This document shows, piece by piece, positions 1-8,693 of a stretch of DNA of 62,773 nucleotides (position 1 is the first letter of the stretch; every line of letters begins with the position of its first letter). Under the pieces are notes generated by a model that made no database searches, was not told the DNA's origin, and saw only the letters and a list, made by a program, of their open reading frames with translations. This DNA comes from a virus. The stretch spans positions 1-62,773 of IMG/VR virus record IMGVR_UViG_3300025168_000084. One strand, written 5' to 3'. Both the position numbers and the translations under genes were made by a program.

Positions 1-79
1 TGTAGCCCTTGAGGAACTAGATGCTTCAGATACAGCAGTCAATTCAATGACTATTCGTATTAGAGTAATCGGTTTCTAG
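1..79 (+). CDS. Small head protein, C-terminal fragment (duplicate of the end of 62308-62700)
   Basis: This is the last 25 codons and the stop of the gene that is complete at 62308-62700. It is cut only because the circular molecule was opened inside the gene, so it is not a pseudogene. The encoded residues are identical in both copies. Confidence 0.9.
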   Translation, partial: VALEELDASDTAVNSMTIRIRVIGF

Positions 80-104
80 ACTAAGATCTAGTCATATTTT
101 TTTT
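76..104 (+). terminator. Probable U-tract terminator after the small head protein
   Basis: An imperfect inverted repeat built on CTAGA and GATCTAG follows the stop codon and is followed by eight Ts at 97-104. Archaeal termination relies mainly on such T tracts. The next promoter begins about 10 bases later. Confidence 0.5.
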
Positions 105-114
105 CTTAATAATG

Positions 115-123
115 TTTATATAT
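115..123 (+). promoter_or_regulatory. TATA box for the 144 gene
   Basis: TTTATATAT is centred about 25 bases before the ATG at 144. This matches archaeal promoters that give leaderless transcripts, and no Shine-Dalgarno sequence is present. Confidence 0.65.
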
Positions 124-143
124 GACCGATAATATCAATTATT

Positions 144-416
144 ATGACTTATAGCAATCATAATGTAAAAGATGTATCTTCTGACGGTGCAGTAAAAGCA
201 GGTCATGGTGTAATAGTTTCAGTACATGTTGTAAAAGCAGGTGCTAGTGGAGACAAAGTAGTATTCCATAATGGTGATGCTAACTCAGATCCAGCAGAGT
301 TTACAGTATATGGTGAAGGAATTCAAAACATACAGGACATTATGAGAAGATTTGAAGACGGTATATTTGCAGAAGTTACAGGTACAACTGCAAAATATTT
401 AGTAGTATTCAAATAG
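144..416 (+). CDS. Putative small virion protein
   Basis: This 90-residue, Gly/Val-rich, mostly beta protein is not recognised by family. It follows the small head protein across the circle junction and precedes the connector gene, so a head decoration or connector-associated role is plausible. It has its own TATA box and starts at the first ATG about 25 bases downstream. No catalytic motif is visible. Small beta-sandwich proteins of this size are common in this position of marine phage genomes. Function is inferred from position only. Confidence 0.6.
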   Translation: MTYSNHNVKDVSSDGAVKAGHGVIVSVHVVKAGASGDKVVFHNGDANSDPAEFTVYGEGIQNIQDIMRRFEDGIFAEVTGTTAKYLVVFK

Positions 417-450
417 AATCTTTAAATATAAAGTAAACTTTATAACTCTT

Positions 451-1092
451 ATGGTAACAACCACAACTTACTGTTCAGTTAATGATATTATTGACTTTTT
501 AAGAGTGCCTATCACTTCCACAACCACTCCAAACAAAGAGATGGTTCGTAAGATTATTGCAAGAAAAGAGGAAGAATTTGACAGAAGGGTAGGTCATACT
601 TGGAAAACTAAGAAGATTACAAGAGAAGTTCACGACTTGCCTTTGCTATATACATTCGGATGGGGTACTCCATTGTTCTTACAACATAGAAATATATATC
701 AACTTGATTCATCACAGGGAGATAAAATAGAAATTTGGAAGGGAGAGAGTGATTCATGGGAAAATATCGTAGGTCAAGACCAATGGTATCATGGAGAATA
801 TGAGAGAGGAACATTGCACTTAAGAGGTTATTTATTCACTATTTTAAGAAAGAACAGAGTTAGAGTCACTTACAGATATGGTGGAGAAAACTTTGCAGGT
901 GATAGTGAAATACCATTAGATGTTGCAGATGCTGTAATAAAAATGGCTTCAATAGAGATAATGAACACATCATTCAGAATGGATGAACTTCCAAGTGGTG
1001 GAAGTGTTTCTCCTAGTGAGTCAAAGAAATATTGGCAAGAAGATATTGAAACTTGTATAAACAATCGTAGAGAAGTATTCGTTATTCCATAA
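451..1092 (+). CDS. Head-tail connector (HK97 gp6-like adaptor)
   Basis: A 213-residue protein. The N-terminal segment (VNDIIDFLRV, then an acidic/basic helix ending EFDRRVG) followed by a beta-rich middle and a C-terminal helical region resembles gp6-type adaptor proteins that dock under the portal. It is the first gene of the run connector, neck, terminator, tail tube, which is the classical siphovirus order. A TATA-like TTTAAATA lies at about 421-428, roughly 26 bases before the ATG. Exact family membership needs a profile search. Confidence 0.6.
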   Translation: MVTTTTYCSVNDIIDFLRVPITSTTTPNKEMVRKIIARKEEEFDRRVGHTWKTKKITREVHDLPLLYTFGWGTPLFLQHRNIYQLDSSQGDKIEIWKGESDSWENIVGQDQWYHGEYERGTLHLRGYLFTILRKNRVRVTYRYGGENFAGDSEIPLDVADAVIKMASIEIMNTSFRMDELPSGGSVSPSESKKYWQEDIETCINNRREVFVIP

Positions 1093-1097
1093 TAGAA

Positions 1098-1781
1098 TTG
1101 GTTTGGGGAATTATAACTTCTTATTATAGAAGACTTAAAAACGCATTACAAAGAGAAAAAGGTCATTATGATGATAAAAATAAAAAAGTGATGCCACCTG
1201 CACCAAACGTTGAAGGATTTTCTGTATCAAAAGATGTAAATATGAAAGAAAGGGCTATAGCAATCGCTAGTGCTCAAACTGCTGGTGGTAGAGCTGAACG
1301 TATAGAACCATCTGATATTATTTTAAATTCACCAAGAGCATTACCCAAACCCACTAATGCATATGAAGATCTTACAGAACCTAGGGAAATAGCATATTAC
1401 CCTGCTGGAAGAAATTCATATGGTGGAGGAGGTCATGGATCAAAACCAAATATAGAAGCCATAAGACAATGGGTTTCAAATACAAAAGTAGCAACATCTT
1501 CAAATTTTATATTAAGTGAGGAATTTGGAGAAAAATCTGGTTTTGTGTACGGTAAGACTGGTAAAGAGTTAGAGAATGCAATAGATGAAATTGCATTTAA
1601 AGTAGCTAGAAAAATATGGTATGTTGGAAGAAAACCATCAACAATGAAGGATTTTGAATGGGATCAAGAAACTAGGCATATGCGACCAGCAGAAGGTTCT
1701 TTCTCAAAAAATGAAAAATGGGTTAATGGATTTCCTTATGGTGAAACTTATATGTATCGAAGTGGGTATCTAGATCAATGA
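1098..1781 (+). CDS. Putative neck protein (HK97 gp10-like)
   Basis: A 227-residue protein starting at a TTG five bases after the connector stop. The first 130 residues are charged and poorly structured. Residues about 130-200 contain a helix (ENAIDEIAFKVARKIWYVG) followed by a Lys/Pro turn, the usual look of HK97 gp10-like neck or head-closure proteins. Its stop overlaps the next gene by 4 bases (ATGA). Position between connector and tail terminator supports the call; sequence alone is weak. Confidence 0.5.
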   Translation: MVWGIITSYYRRLKNALQREKGHYDDKNKKVMPPAPNVEGFSVSKDVNMKERAIAIASAQTAGGRAERIEPSDIILNSPRALPKPTNAYEDLTEPREIAYYPAGRNSYGGGGHGSKPNIEAIRQWVSNTKVATSSNFILSEEFGEKSGFVYGKTGKELENAIDEIAFKVARKIWYVGRKPSTMKDFEWDQETRHMRPAEGSFSKNEKWVNGFPYGETYMYRSGYLDQ

Positions 1782-2194
1782 CTATTACAACATATGATGC
1801 AGTAGACGACATAATATCACTAATAAAGTCCAAATGGTCTAATTTAAGACCACCTACAATCTCAAAAGTATGGGATAAAAGAACTGTAGGATTTATAGAT
1901 GATAGAAGTGATCAGGTAATATTATCACCAAAAGGTGAAGATATACAGTACTTTGGTCTAGGTGGTAGTGCTTTTTGGCACAATCAGATAATAGAAATGG
2001 AAATAAGAACATATCAGGATATTGATAGACATAACTCAGTTGTAAAGGAAATAGTCAAAATTATCAAGGATAATATAACAGGTACTACTTATACTGATTT
2101 ACGAGTAATTGCTTCATTTAGTAAGAATTATGCATATCGTAACATGTATAGTTATGTTGTAACAATATCCTATAGAAAAGCAGATCCTTCTTAA
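1778..2194 (+). CDS. Putative tail terminator/completion protein
   Basis: 138 residues with alternating helices and strands in the pattern typical of tail-terminator proteins: an N-terminal helix (DDIISLIKSKW), a central strand region, a helix (NSVVKEIVKIIKDNI) and C-terminal strands ending in VTISYRK. It overlaps the neck gene by 4 bases and lies directly before the tail-tube gene, the standard place for this function. No direct motif exists for the family, so the call rests on context. Confidence 0.55.
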   Translation: MTITTYDAVDDIISLIKSKWSNLRPPTISKVWDKRTVGFIDDRSDQVILSPKGEDIQYFGLGGSAFWHNQIIEMEIRTYQDIDRHNSVVKEIVKIIKDNITGTTYTDLRVIASFSKNYAYRNMYSYVVTISYRKADPS

Positions 2195-2199
2195 AAATC

Positions 2200-2207
2200 T
2201 TTATATA
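2200..2207 (+). promoter_or_regulatory. TATA box for the tail tube gene
   Basis: TTTATATA is centred about 25 bases before the ATG at 2229. A private promoter fits the high demand for tail tube protein. Confidence 0.65.
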
Positions 2208-2228
2208 CTAATAGAGAGACTATAAAAT

Positions 2229-3224
2229 ATGACAATATATACTGGTGCTAGTACTTCTTTAATGTATGGATATGAAACTGTATTTGGAACAGCACCAAGT
2301 GGTATTACTAATACTTTTGGTCTTAATCAAAAAGTAACAACTTTGTCATTAAACACAAGTAGATTTCAACTTAACAAATTAGGTCAAGTAGAACCAACTA
2401 AATATGGTTATGGTCAACAGTCAGGAAGTGTAGGCATTGGATTTGTACTTGACGATTCTCATTCACATAAAATATTTAAATCAATATATGGAACTGCTTC
2501 TGGTACTGCTCCATTCAAATACCCAGCAAATCTAGGTCAAGGGAATGCTCCAACTGGAGTCACAGGAAATTCAATTACAACACAAATCCAACTACAAGCT
2601 GGATCAGATAAACTAACCAGAACACTAAACGGATGTATCGTACAATCATTATCTTTGTCAACAAGTATTGGAGAACCAGTAAATGCTAGTTGTGATATGT
2701 CATTTGGTAAAGAAACAACTGCTGCTGTAAAAACAGCAAGTTCTACTATTACAGAACAAACATCAACATCTCCAGCAGTTGATCAAGGTGGTTCACCTTA
2801 TACATTTGCTCATGGTCTAGTAAAAGTACATAACGGTTCTTCATTAGTAGAAGTTGCAGAAGTTCAGGAATTTGACATAAATTTCTCACAAAATGCAGAA
2901 TTACTTTATGGATTAAACTCACATACAGCAGTTGATGCATATAGACGAGTGTTTGATATTAGTGGTAGATTTAGAGCAGCATTTAAAGATGAAAGAATGA
3001 TTCAGTATGTAATTGATCAATCTAGATCAGGTACAGAATTACTCACAGCAGCAGTAGGTATTGAACTAACATTTGTACAAGGAAATAAGTCAATTAAAAT
3101 AGAATTAAACGAATTATCAGTAGCAGATCATGGTACTTCTGGTATTGAACCAGCAGAACCAATATTTGAAGAAATTAACTGGTCATGTAAATCAGCAAGA
3201 ATAGAAGTAGATACATCTGCATAA
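2229..3224 (+). CDS. Major tail tube protein
   Basis: A 331-residue beta-rich Ser/Thr/Gly protein. It begins with a GASTSLMYGYETVFGT segment like those of phage tail-tube proteins and has an alternating pattern throughout. It sits between the tail terminator and the G/GT chaperone genes and has a strong private TATA box. No sheath gene is adjacent, so the tail is probably non-contractile. Residues about 160-185 form a Ser/Thr-rich linker, suggesting two beta domains. Confidence 0.7.
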   Translation: MTIYTGASTSLMYGYETVFGTAPSGITNTFGLNQKVTTLSLNTSRFQLNKLGQVEPTKYGYGQQSGSVGIGFVLDDSHSHKIFKSIYGTASGTAPFKYPANLGQGNAPTGVTGNSITTQIQLQAGSDKLTRTLNGCIVQSLSLSTSIGEPVNASCDMSFGKETTAAVKTASSTITEQTSTSPAVDQGGSPYTFAHGLVKVHNGSSLVEVAEVQEFDINFSQNAELLYGLNSHTAVDAYRRVFDISGRFRAAFKDERMIQYVIDQSRSGTELLTAAVGIELTFVQGNKSIKIELNELSVADHGTSGIEPAEPIFEEINWSCKSARIEVDTSA

Positions 3225-3257
3225 ACCTTTATTAATTACCTTATATGTAAAATTTAC

Positions 3258-3671
3258 ATGGCATTAATACCTATAAAGATAACATATAATGACAAGGAAG
3301 ATACAGTAGAATTTGAGGATTCTTTGACATTTGGGGAGACAGAATCATTGATTAGTGGATCTGTTGATTTATCTGATATTAGTAAACCCAAGATTGATTT
3401 GTCAAAATATAGAATGAATTTACTAGTCCTTACAATTAAAAAAGCTCCATTTAAAATCGGGGATATAACTACAATAAAGATGTTGAATTCCAAAGTAGTA
3501 AAAGGTATGTTAAAGGAGATAACTAAGGTACACCCTTTAGCAACATATATAGAGGATTGGATGGAAACTTTCCAAAGTTACGAGGTGCAGAGCAGTTCAA
3601 ATACAGCATCTACTACAGTTGTGCCACCCAATTCGGATGGGACAAAGAAACAGTCGACAGGCAAGAAATAG
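3258..3671 (+). CDS. Tail assembly chaperone, G product
   Basis: 137 residues. The N-terminal 90 form a compact domain and the C-terminal 35 are low-complexity Ser/Thr/Lys. It lies between tail tube and tape measure, where tailed viruses encode a chaperone as a short form (G) and a frameshifted long form (GT). A canonical slippery heptamer CCCTTTA lies in frame at 3533-3539, and the -1 frame stays open to 3775. The chaperone is expected to coat the tape measure during tail assembly and to be absent from virions. Confidence 0.7.
   Translation: MALIPIKITYNDKEDTVEFEDSLTFGETESLISGSVDLSDISKPKIDLSKYRMNLLVLTIKKAPFKIGDITTIKMLNSKVVKGMLKEITKVHPLATYIEDWMETFQSYEVQSSSNTASTTVVPPNSDGTKKQSTGKK
3533..3539 (+). 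promoter_or_regulatory. -1 programmed frameshift heptamer (C CCT TTA)
   Basis: In the zero frame the codons read CAC CCT TTA, giving X XXY YYZ with X=C, Y=T and Z=A. Slippage by -1 moves into the frame that ends at 3775 and yields a 172-residue GT fusion. A weak hairpin (AACTTT at 3566-3571 with AAAGTT at 3574-3579) lies downstream. Confidence 0.65.
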
Positions 3672-3775
3672 ATTATTTAGCCAAATTATTTGCCACTCAT
3701 AAATCACAGGTAGAAGAAGCAGAAAAGAAGAAATTAATGCCACCTCTGGGTAGAAATATTAGAAAAAACTTATAA
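3539..3775 (+). CDS. Tail assembly chaperone, T segment (read only by -1 frameshift)
   Basis: This frame (77 codons plus stop) encodes a segment containing SCATQFGWDKETVDRQE and then a helix rich in Glu and Lys, the usual appearance of T domains that bind the tape measure. It overlaps the 3' end of the G frame in -1 register and has no convincing independent start (only a TTG at 3557). It should be expressed as the C-terminus of a GT fusion after slippage at 3533-3539. Confidence 0.65.
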   Translation, partial: SNIYRGLDGNFPKLRGAEQFKYSIYYSCATQFGWDKETVDRQEIDYLAKLFATHKSQVEEAEKKKLMPPLGRNIRKNL

Positions 3776-3800
3776 GTAAACAAGGTTCAGTTTATATATA

Positions 3801-6191
3801 ATGGGTGTGATTGAAGATTATGATGAAATGGAGGGAATGAAGAAGCTTGAAAAACAGATACAAAGATTAACTGATGTATTTTCAAAGCTTGGTGATAAGG
3901 TACAAACACAACAAATAATGCAACATGCCAAAATATATGCACAGAAGAAGAAAGGATTAGAATTAGATCAACAACATCATGATCTTAGAATGAAACAAAT
4001 TCAGGAACAGAAAAGATCAACAATAGAAGCATTTGCAGAACGTCAAAAAGAAATAAGACAAACAAAACTTTTAACAAAAAGTATGAAAGACCAAATATCA
4101 ACATATGATAAAGTCTTTAGAAGTTTAGGTGGGGGTGGTACTAGTATTGGAGGAGCATTTAACATGATGACTGGTAAATTAACTGCAATAGCCAAATCAT
4201 CAAAAGCTATGTTAGATTCTGAAAAAGCTTTTCAAAAGAAAAGAAAAGATACAGGTATATTTGATAAAGGTTTAAAGGATATAGTAAGAAATAATGAAAA
4301 ACAATTTAATATAGATACTTTTAATAGTAGAACTTTGAAATCAATGGCAGGTAGATTAAGTAAACTTGCTGAGTTTATGGAAAAAAATCAAGGTAAAATT
4401 TTAATAACTGCTGGTGTTGCTAGTGTTTTAATTGGTATAATAAGTAAGGCATTAAACGTAGCTCCTATGTTCCAAGCCATGTTTAAATTAATGCAACTTG
4501 CAGTTAATATGATTTTAATGCCAATAGGTACTTTTATTGGAGCTATGATAAAACCATTTATGATCATGGTTATTTCAACATTGGCTCCATTGTTCCAAGA
4601 TGCGATGCAAAAGGCGATGGAAGTAGGTGCTGCTGTAGGGAACTTTCTTACGAATCAAGGTTCATTTGCAGAAATTATTAATGCATTACTCAGTCTCAAT
4701 AATCCAAAAAATCCGACTAATAATCCTCTACCATTACCAGAAAGTGGTGTAGATAAAGTAATAGATCAAGCAACAGGTCTTCTTACTGGTACTGCTATTG
4801 TAGCATCTTCAATGTATGCTATAAAGAAAATTGCTCCAGTTATTGGAAATAAAGTTGGTAACTTCTTTGGTGTGAATAATGCTATTAGTGCTAAACTAGG
4901 TACTCCCAAAGCAGGTAGTAGTACTCCTATTTATAATAATCAAGGACAAGTTGTATCGAAAAACACACCAACTAATCCAAAAACAAATACATTAAAAAAT
5001 ATAGGAAAAGTAGCACTTCCTTTACTTTTAGTTGATTTGCTTTTTGGAAAAACATTAGAAAATTTCTTTAGCAAAGGTGTTAGAGATTTAACTGGTGCAA
5101 ATGACGATCATAACCTAGTATTTTCACAAGGTAACAATTTATCAGGAAGTGGATTAGGAATGAGAGATCAATTATGGAAATCTAAAGGTCAAACTTCAGC
5201 ATTTTCTGCTAACACACCAACATTTGAAGCAATGAATGCTCTTACTACTAAACTAGGTATTGGTAATAATTGGATGGAAGATCCAGAAAAAGTAAAACTA
5301 ATTGGTGAACATATGCAACTGGTAGAAGGTGTATGGAGAATTGGTGGTGCTGATATGGAAAAAGTTGGTGGAATATTAGAAGATATAGGTCAAGAAATTG
5401 CACCAATGGCAAAACAACACATGATTGAAATGACAAATCAATTCAAATTAATGGAAGGCATGGGATATAGTATGAGTAAAACTTTGTCAATCATAGCAGA
5501 TAATTTTGGAACGACAAGTGTACAAATAGAAGCAAGACTTAAACAAATGAATATAATAGGTACTAAAAAAACACCTAGTTACAAAGCACCAACTCCATCA
5601 TCATCATCTGCATATTCACCAGAAATAGATACGACTGGTAGTAGTGGTTTCTTTGGTGTTAATAATGCAATGGTAGCCAAATCTTTAGAAGTTCCTAAAA
5701 CATCATTACAGATTAGAAAAGAAGCAGCAGCCAAAGCAGCAATAGAAGAATTTGACAAAAGAAATCCTTCTACATCATATGATTCAATTTATGGTGGTAG
5801 TAATTCATTTAATGATGGTACAGATGGAAGTGGGAGAGGTTATACAATGGGATCATCATCTGCTGGTCAAAAAATATTAAATGCTGTAAATGCACAAAAA
5901 CAATTAGATCATTTGGCTTTAGTATCAAGTGGTCTTCTAGGTAATACTGTTAACAGTTCTAATGCCAATGGTGGTCAAATAAGTGAACCAGTATTTGGTA
6001 TAGGTAGATCAGGTAGAACATATTCATTTGGAGAACATGGAGCAGAAACAATCACACCTAATGGTCAAAGTGGTGGAGGAGGAATTACAATTAATATTGC
6101 TAGAATAGAAAAGAATGCCGACTTTGAACAGTTAAAACCTATGATTCAAAAATGGATATTGGAAGCAAACAGTAGAAGGGGTATGATATAA
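3801..6191 (+). CDS. Tape measure protein
   Basis: 796 residues, one of the longest plus-strand proteins, directly after the chaperone pair. Residues 1-110 are charged coiled coil. Hydrophobic stretches at about 195-215 and 225-270 resemble membrane-interacting segments of tape measures. Residues 550-700 are Ser/Gly-rich, and the C-terminus has the motif EHGAETITPNG followed by a beta/alpha tail, common at tape-measure ends. It sets tail length and probably contributes to DNA passage. A TATA-like CTTATAAG lies about 28 bases before the ATG. Confidence 0.85.
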   Translation: MGVIEDYDEMEGMKKLEKQIQRLTDVFSKLGDKVQTQQIMQHAKIYAQKKKGLELDQQHHDLRMKQIQEQKRSTIEAFAERQKEIRQTKLLTKSMKDQISTYDKVFRSLGGGGTSIGGAFNMMTGKLTAIAKSSKAMLDSEKAFQKKRKDTGIFDKGLKDIVRNNEKQFNIDTFNSRTLKSMAGRLSKLAEFMEKNQGKILITAGVASVLIGIISKALNVAPMFQAMFKLMQLAVNMILMPIGTFIGAMIKPFMIMVISTLAPLFQDAMQKAMEVGAAVGNFLTNQGSFAEIINALLSLNNPKNPTNNPLPLPESGVDKVIDQATGLLTGTAIVASSMYAIKKIAPVIGNKVGNFFGVNNAISAKLGTPKAGSSTPIYNNQGQVVSKNTPTNPKTNTLKNIGKVALPLLLVDLLFGKTLENFFSKGVRDLTGANDDHNLVFSQGNNLSGSGLGMRDQLWKSKGQTSAFSANTPTFEAMNALTTKLGIGNNWMEDPEKVKLIGEHMQLVEGVWRIGGADMEKVGGILEDIGQEIAPMAKQHMIEMTNQFKLMEGMGYSMSKTLSIIADNFGTTSVQIEARLKQMNIIGTKKTPSYKAPTPSSSSAYSPEIDTTGSSGFFGVNNAMVAKSLEVPKTSLQIRKEAAAKAAIEEFDKRNPSTSYDSIYGGSNSFNDGTDGSGRGYTMGSSSAGQKILNAVNAQKQLDHLALVSSGLLGNTVNSSNANGGQISEPVFGIGRSGRTYSFGEHGAETITPNGQSGGGGITINIARIEKNADFEQLKPMIQKWILEANSRRGMI

Positions 6192-6192
6192 A

Positions 6193-6675
6193 ATGGGTAA
6201 TATAACAATAGAAAAATTAACAGGAAAAAATTCTCCACTAACATACAATGTAAGAAATCTTCAAAATCTAGATATTGTGTTAGAAACCCCTGCTTTGGTT
6301 TATGCAATACCTGAAAGTGAAGCAGCAGATGCAATAGGAATGAAAGTTGAAGGTAACACAATGTTAATCACTATATCATGGACATTGATAGATGATGATA
6401 CAACATTGGTGGATCAAAAGACAGGTGGTAATTCAATATTAACTGCTGATGATCAAATGTCATTTCTAATGGAAACATTTCAATCATCAAGTGTTAGTGA
6501 TAATTATAGATTTAGATTGTTTCCTAATAATAGTAATACTGCATTTTTTACACAAACAGGTATATTGACTAAAGCAGGTGCTACCAAAACTGCTTCTACT
6601 CCAGTAACTTATAATGCAACTGTTGTATTTGCAGTAGCAAACATGACAACTTCTGCTGATAATCAGGAGGAATAG
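6193..6675 (+). CDS. Putative distal tail protein
   Basis: 160 residues, beta-rich, starting one base after the tape measure stop. Position between tape measure and baseplate hub suggests a distal tail or baseplate adaptor protein. Visible features are an N-terminal strand-rich region and a Thr/Ala-rich C-terminus. A GGAGG sequence (6666-6670) near its end probably serves the next gene. No recognisable motif is present. Confidence 0.5.
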   Translation: MGNITIEKLTGKNSPLTYNVRNLQNLDIVLETPALVYAIPESEAADAIGMKVEGNTMLITISWTLIDDDTTLVDQKTGGNSILTADDQMSFLMETFQSSSVSDNYRFRLFPNNSNTAFFTQTGILTKAGATKTASTPVTYNATVVFAVANMTTSADNQEE

Positions 6676-6677
6676 AT

Positions 6678-8693
6678 ATGCCTACTGTTGCAGTTTTCAT
6701 AGAGGATGTGAAAAAATCATTTATAAAGACAACTATAATTAAAGAAGGTGATAGGGCAATAGATGAAGCTGATATTGAACTTCCACCAACTGTTGATATT
6801 AATAATAATAATAAAGTAATAATAATACAGGATATGGTTCCACTTGATAATTTATCTGCAATATATAATTTCAATGAAACAGTAACAGATGAAAGTGGTC
6901 ATTTGAATAACCCAACTGCATCAGCAGGTTTAACATATTTAGACGGACAATGGCAAGGCAAGGCATTATCATTCAATGGCACTAGTACATATTTTGAAGT
7001 TAATGATAAGGCAAATCTTAATTTTAGTGGAGAGTTTGAAGTTTTTATTTGGGCAAATTGGGGTGTTCAATCTAAAAAATACTTGCTTACAAAAAGAACA
7101 ACTTCAAGCAATGGATTAGGAATAAGTGTAAATCATACTACTGCTGGAGATATAGCATTGGAACTTGGTGGAACTACATTAGTATCATCATCTGCTGGAT
7201 TTAATGACGGTAACAATCACTTGATAAGAGTTACAAGAGATTCATTAAACTTGGTAACATTATATGTGGACAAGGTATCAAAAGGTACTGCTACAATATC
7301 TCATAATTTAACAACAAGTGGTAAATTAAGAGTTGGTAGAGATGAAGCAAACACATATTTTACAGGATCACTGGATTCAGTAAGGTTATACAAAGGAACA
7401 CCATTAGAAACAAGATTTGGAGAAAAAATATACAATATTAGAAATCCAAGAACTGTAATGAAATTTGGTGGTAAGGTTACAAAAATAAAAAAAGAAACAA
7501 TTAAAAAAACTGTTAAATGTTTTAGTTTTGGTAAAGAGTTGGGAGAAATAGAAATAAGAGGTGATGTTTTTGATAATCAAACACCAGAAGCAATCATTGA
7601 ATCATTAATTACAAATAACACTACATTAACATTTAGTAGAAAAGGAGCTTTGTCAGGAATGACATTAAAAAATTATGTTGCAGTTGGTAAACTGATAGAT
7701 ATTCTTAGAGATTTCACATCATTGACTGGTCATATATTTTATACAAATGGTAACAAGGAATTCATATTAGAACCTGAAAAACATACAAATATAAATTTTA
7801 TATTTGAACACGGAGTTAATTGTATAGCAGAAAAATCACAGTTTGATGATACTGAATTGGTTAATGATTTGATTATATTAGGAGAAAACTCTAGATATAC
7901 TACTGTTGACACATTTACTGGTGATGGAAGTAATAAGGTTTTTACTTTGAATGATGGTGCTACTAACGTAAAAGTCACTGTTGCTGGTTCTGAACAAACA
8001 CCAGAAGAAGATTATGAAGTTGATAGAATTTCAGATAAAATAACATTTACTACTGCTCCAGCTAATAATGCTGCAGTAGCTGTTGATTATGAATATGAAA
8101 AACCTTTGTACATAAGAGCCACTAATTCAGAGAGTATTGCAGAACATGGTGTTCATGCTAAGAAACTAATCATGCCTTGGATTAGAAATAGGTTTGATGG
8201 TATTAGATTTGTCCAGTCATATATTAACAGATATAAGGATATTAGAATCAATATAGAAGTAGAAGTACCAACACTGTTTAATTCTATAGCAGAAAATGAT
8301 ATTGTACATTTGAAAAATTCTATTAAAAATATTGATGATGACTTTGTAGTAAAAAGCATAATATGGGAATATCCACAATCTTTAACAACACTTAATTTAG
8401 GAGAGTATAACTTTGACTTTTTAGAAATTGATAAACAAATAACTCAAAAAATACATGATTTGGAAGATGCCATGACTACGAATAAAGCCATACAAGAATT
8501 TGAGTCTCCACAAGAAACTCTTGTAATTAATGATACGGTAATACAGATTGTTCATGCAGATTTTACAGAAACCTTAAATATTGCTCATCCAACAGTTATA
8601 ATAGATAAAAATGACAATAATTATGGAACTGGAACATATGGATCTAGAGGAGCACCACTTAAACAAACAGGAAGTGTATATGTAAGTGGCTGA
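6678..8693 (+). CDS. Baseplate hub protein with inserted LamG-like domain
   Basis: 671 residues. Residues 1-45 and about 245-400 plus 490-620 resemble hub/gpD-type tail proteins. Between them, at about 57-240, lies a concanavalin/LamG-like jelly roll (LDNLSAIYNFNETVTDESG, then FEVFIWANW and GSLDSVRLYKG). A second inserted beta module at about 410-480 starts DTFTGDGSNKVFTL and ends VDYEYEKP, a module seen in many phage tail proteins. GGAGG lies shortly before the ATG. It probably forms the tail tip, with the lectin-like insertion exposed for glycan binding. Confidence 0.65.
   Translation: MPTVAVFIEDVKKSFIKTTIIKEGDRAIDEADIELPPTVDINNNNKVIIIQDMVPLDNLSAIYNFNETVTDESGHLNNPTASAGLTYLDGQWQGKALSFNGTSTYFEVNDKANLNFSGEFEVFIWANWGVQSKKYLLTKRTTSSNGLGISVNHTTAGDIALELGGTTLVSSSAGFNDGNNHLIRVTRDSLNLVTLYVDKVSKGTATISHNLTTSGKLRVGRDEANTYFTGSLDSVRLYKGTPLETRFGEKIYNIRNPRTVMKFGGKVTKIKKETIKKTVKCFSFGKELGEIEIRGDVFDNQTPEAIIESLITNNTTLTFSRKGALSGMTLKNYVAVGKLIDILRDFTSLTGHIFYTNGNKEFILEPEKHTNINFIFEHGVNCIAEKSQFDDTELVNDLIILGENSRYTTVDTFTGDGSNKVFTLNDGATNVKVTVAGSEQTPEEDYEVDRISDKITFTTAPANNAAVAVDYEYEKPLYIRATNSESIAEHGVHAKKLIMPWIRNRFDGIRFVQSYINRYKDIRINIEVEVPTLFNSIAENDIVHLKNSIKNIDDDFVVKSIIWEYPQSLTTLNLGEYNFDFLEIDKQITQKIHDLEDAMTTNKAIQEFESPQETLVINDTVIQIVHADFTETLNIAHPTVIIDKNDNNYGTGTYGSRGAPLKQTGSVYVSG

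Larger units (their letters stand above)
1..152. repeat. Terminal direct repeat, left copy
   Basis: These 152 bases recur at the right end of the window (62622-62773) with two mismatches, at positions 17 (C here, T there) and 25 (T here, A there). Both fall in the coding part and are synonymous (Leu and Ala codons). The simplest reading is the overlap of a circular assembly drawn from a slightly mixed population. Confidence 0.95.

Noticed and set aside
3640-3655. A-AAG-AAA as an alternative slippery site in the chaperone gene
   Set aside because: The A-site codon would mispair after slippage and the site lies beyond much of the T domain. CCCTTTA at 3533 is a full canonical heptamer.
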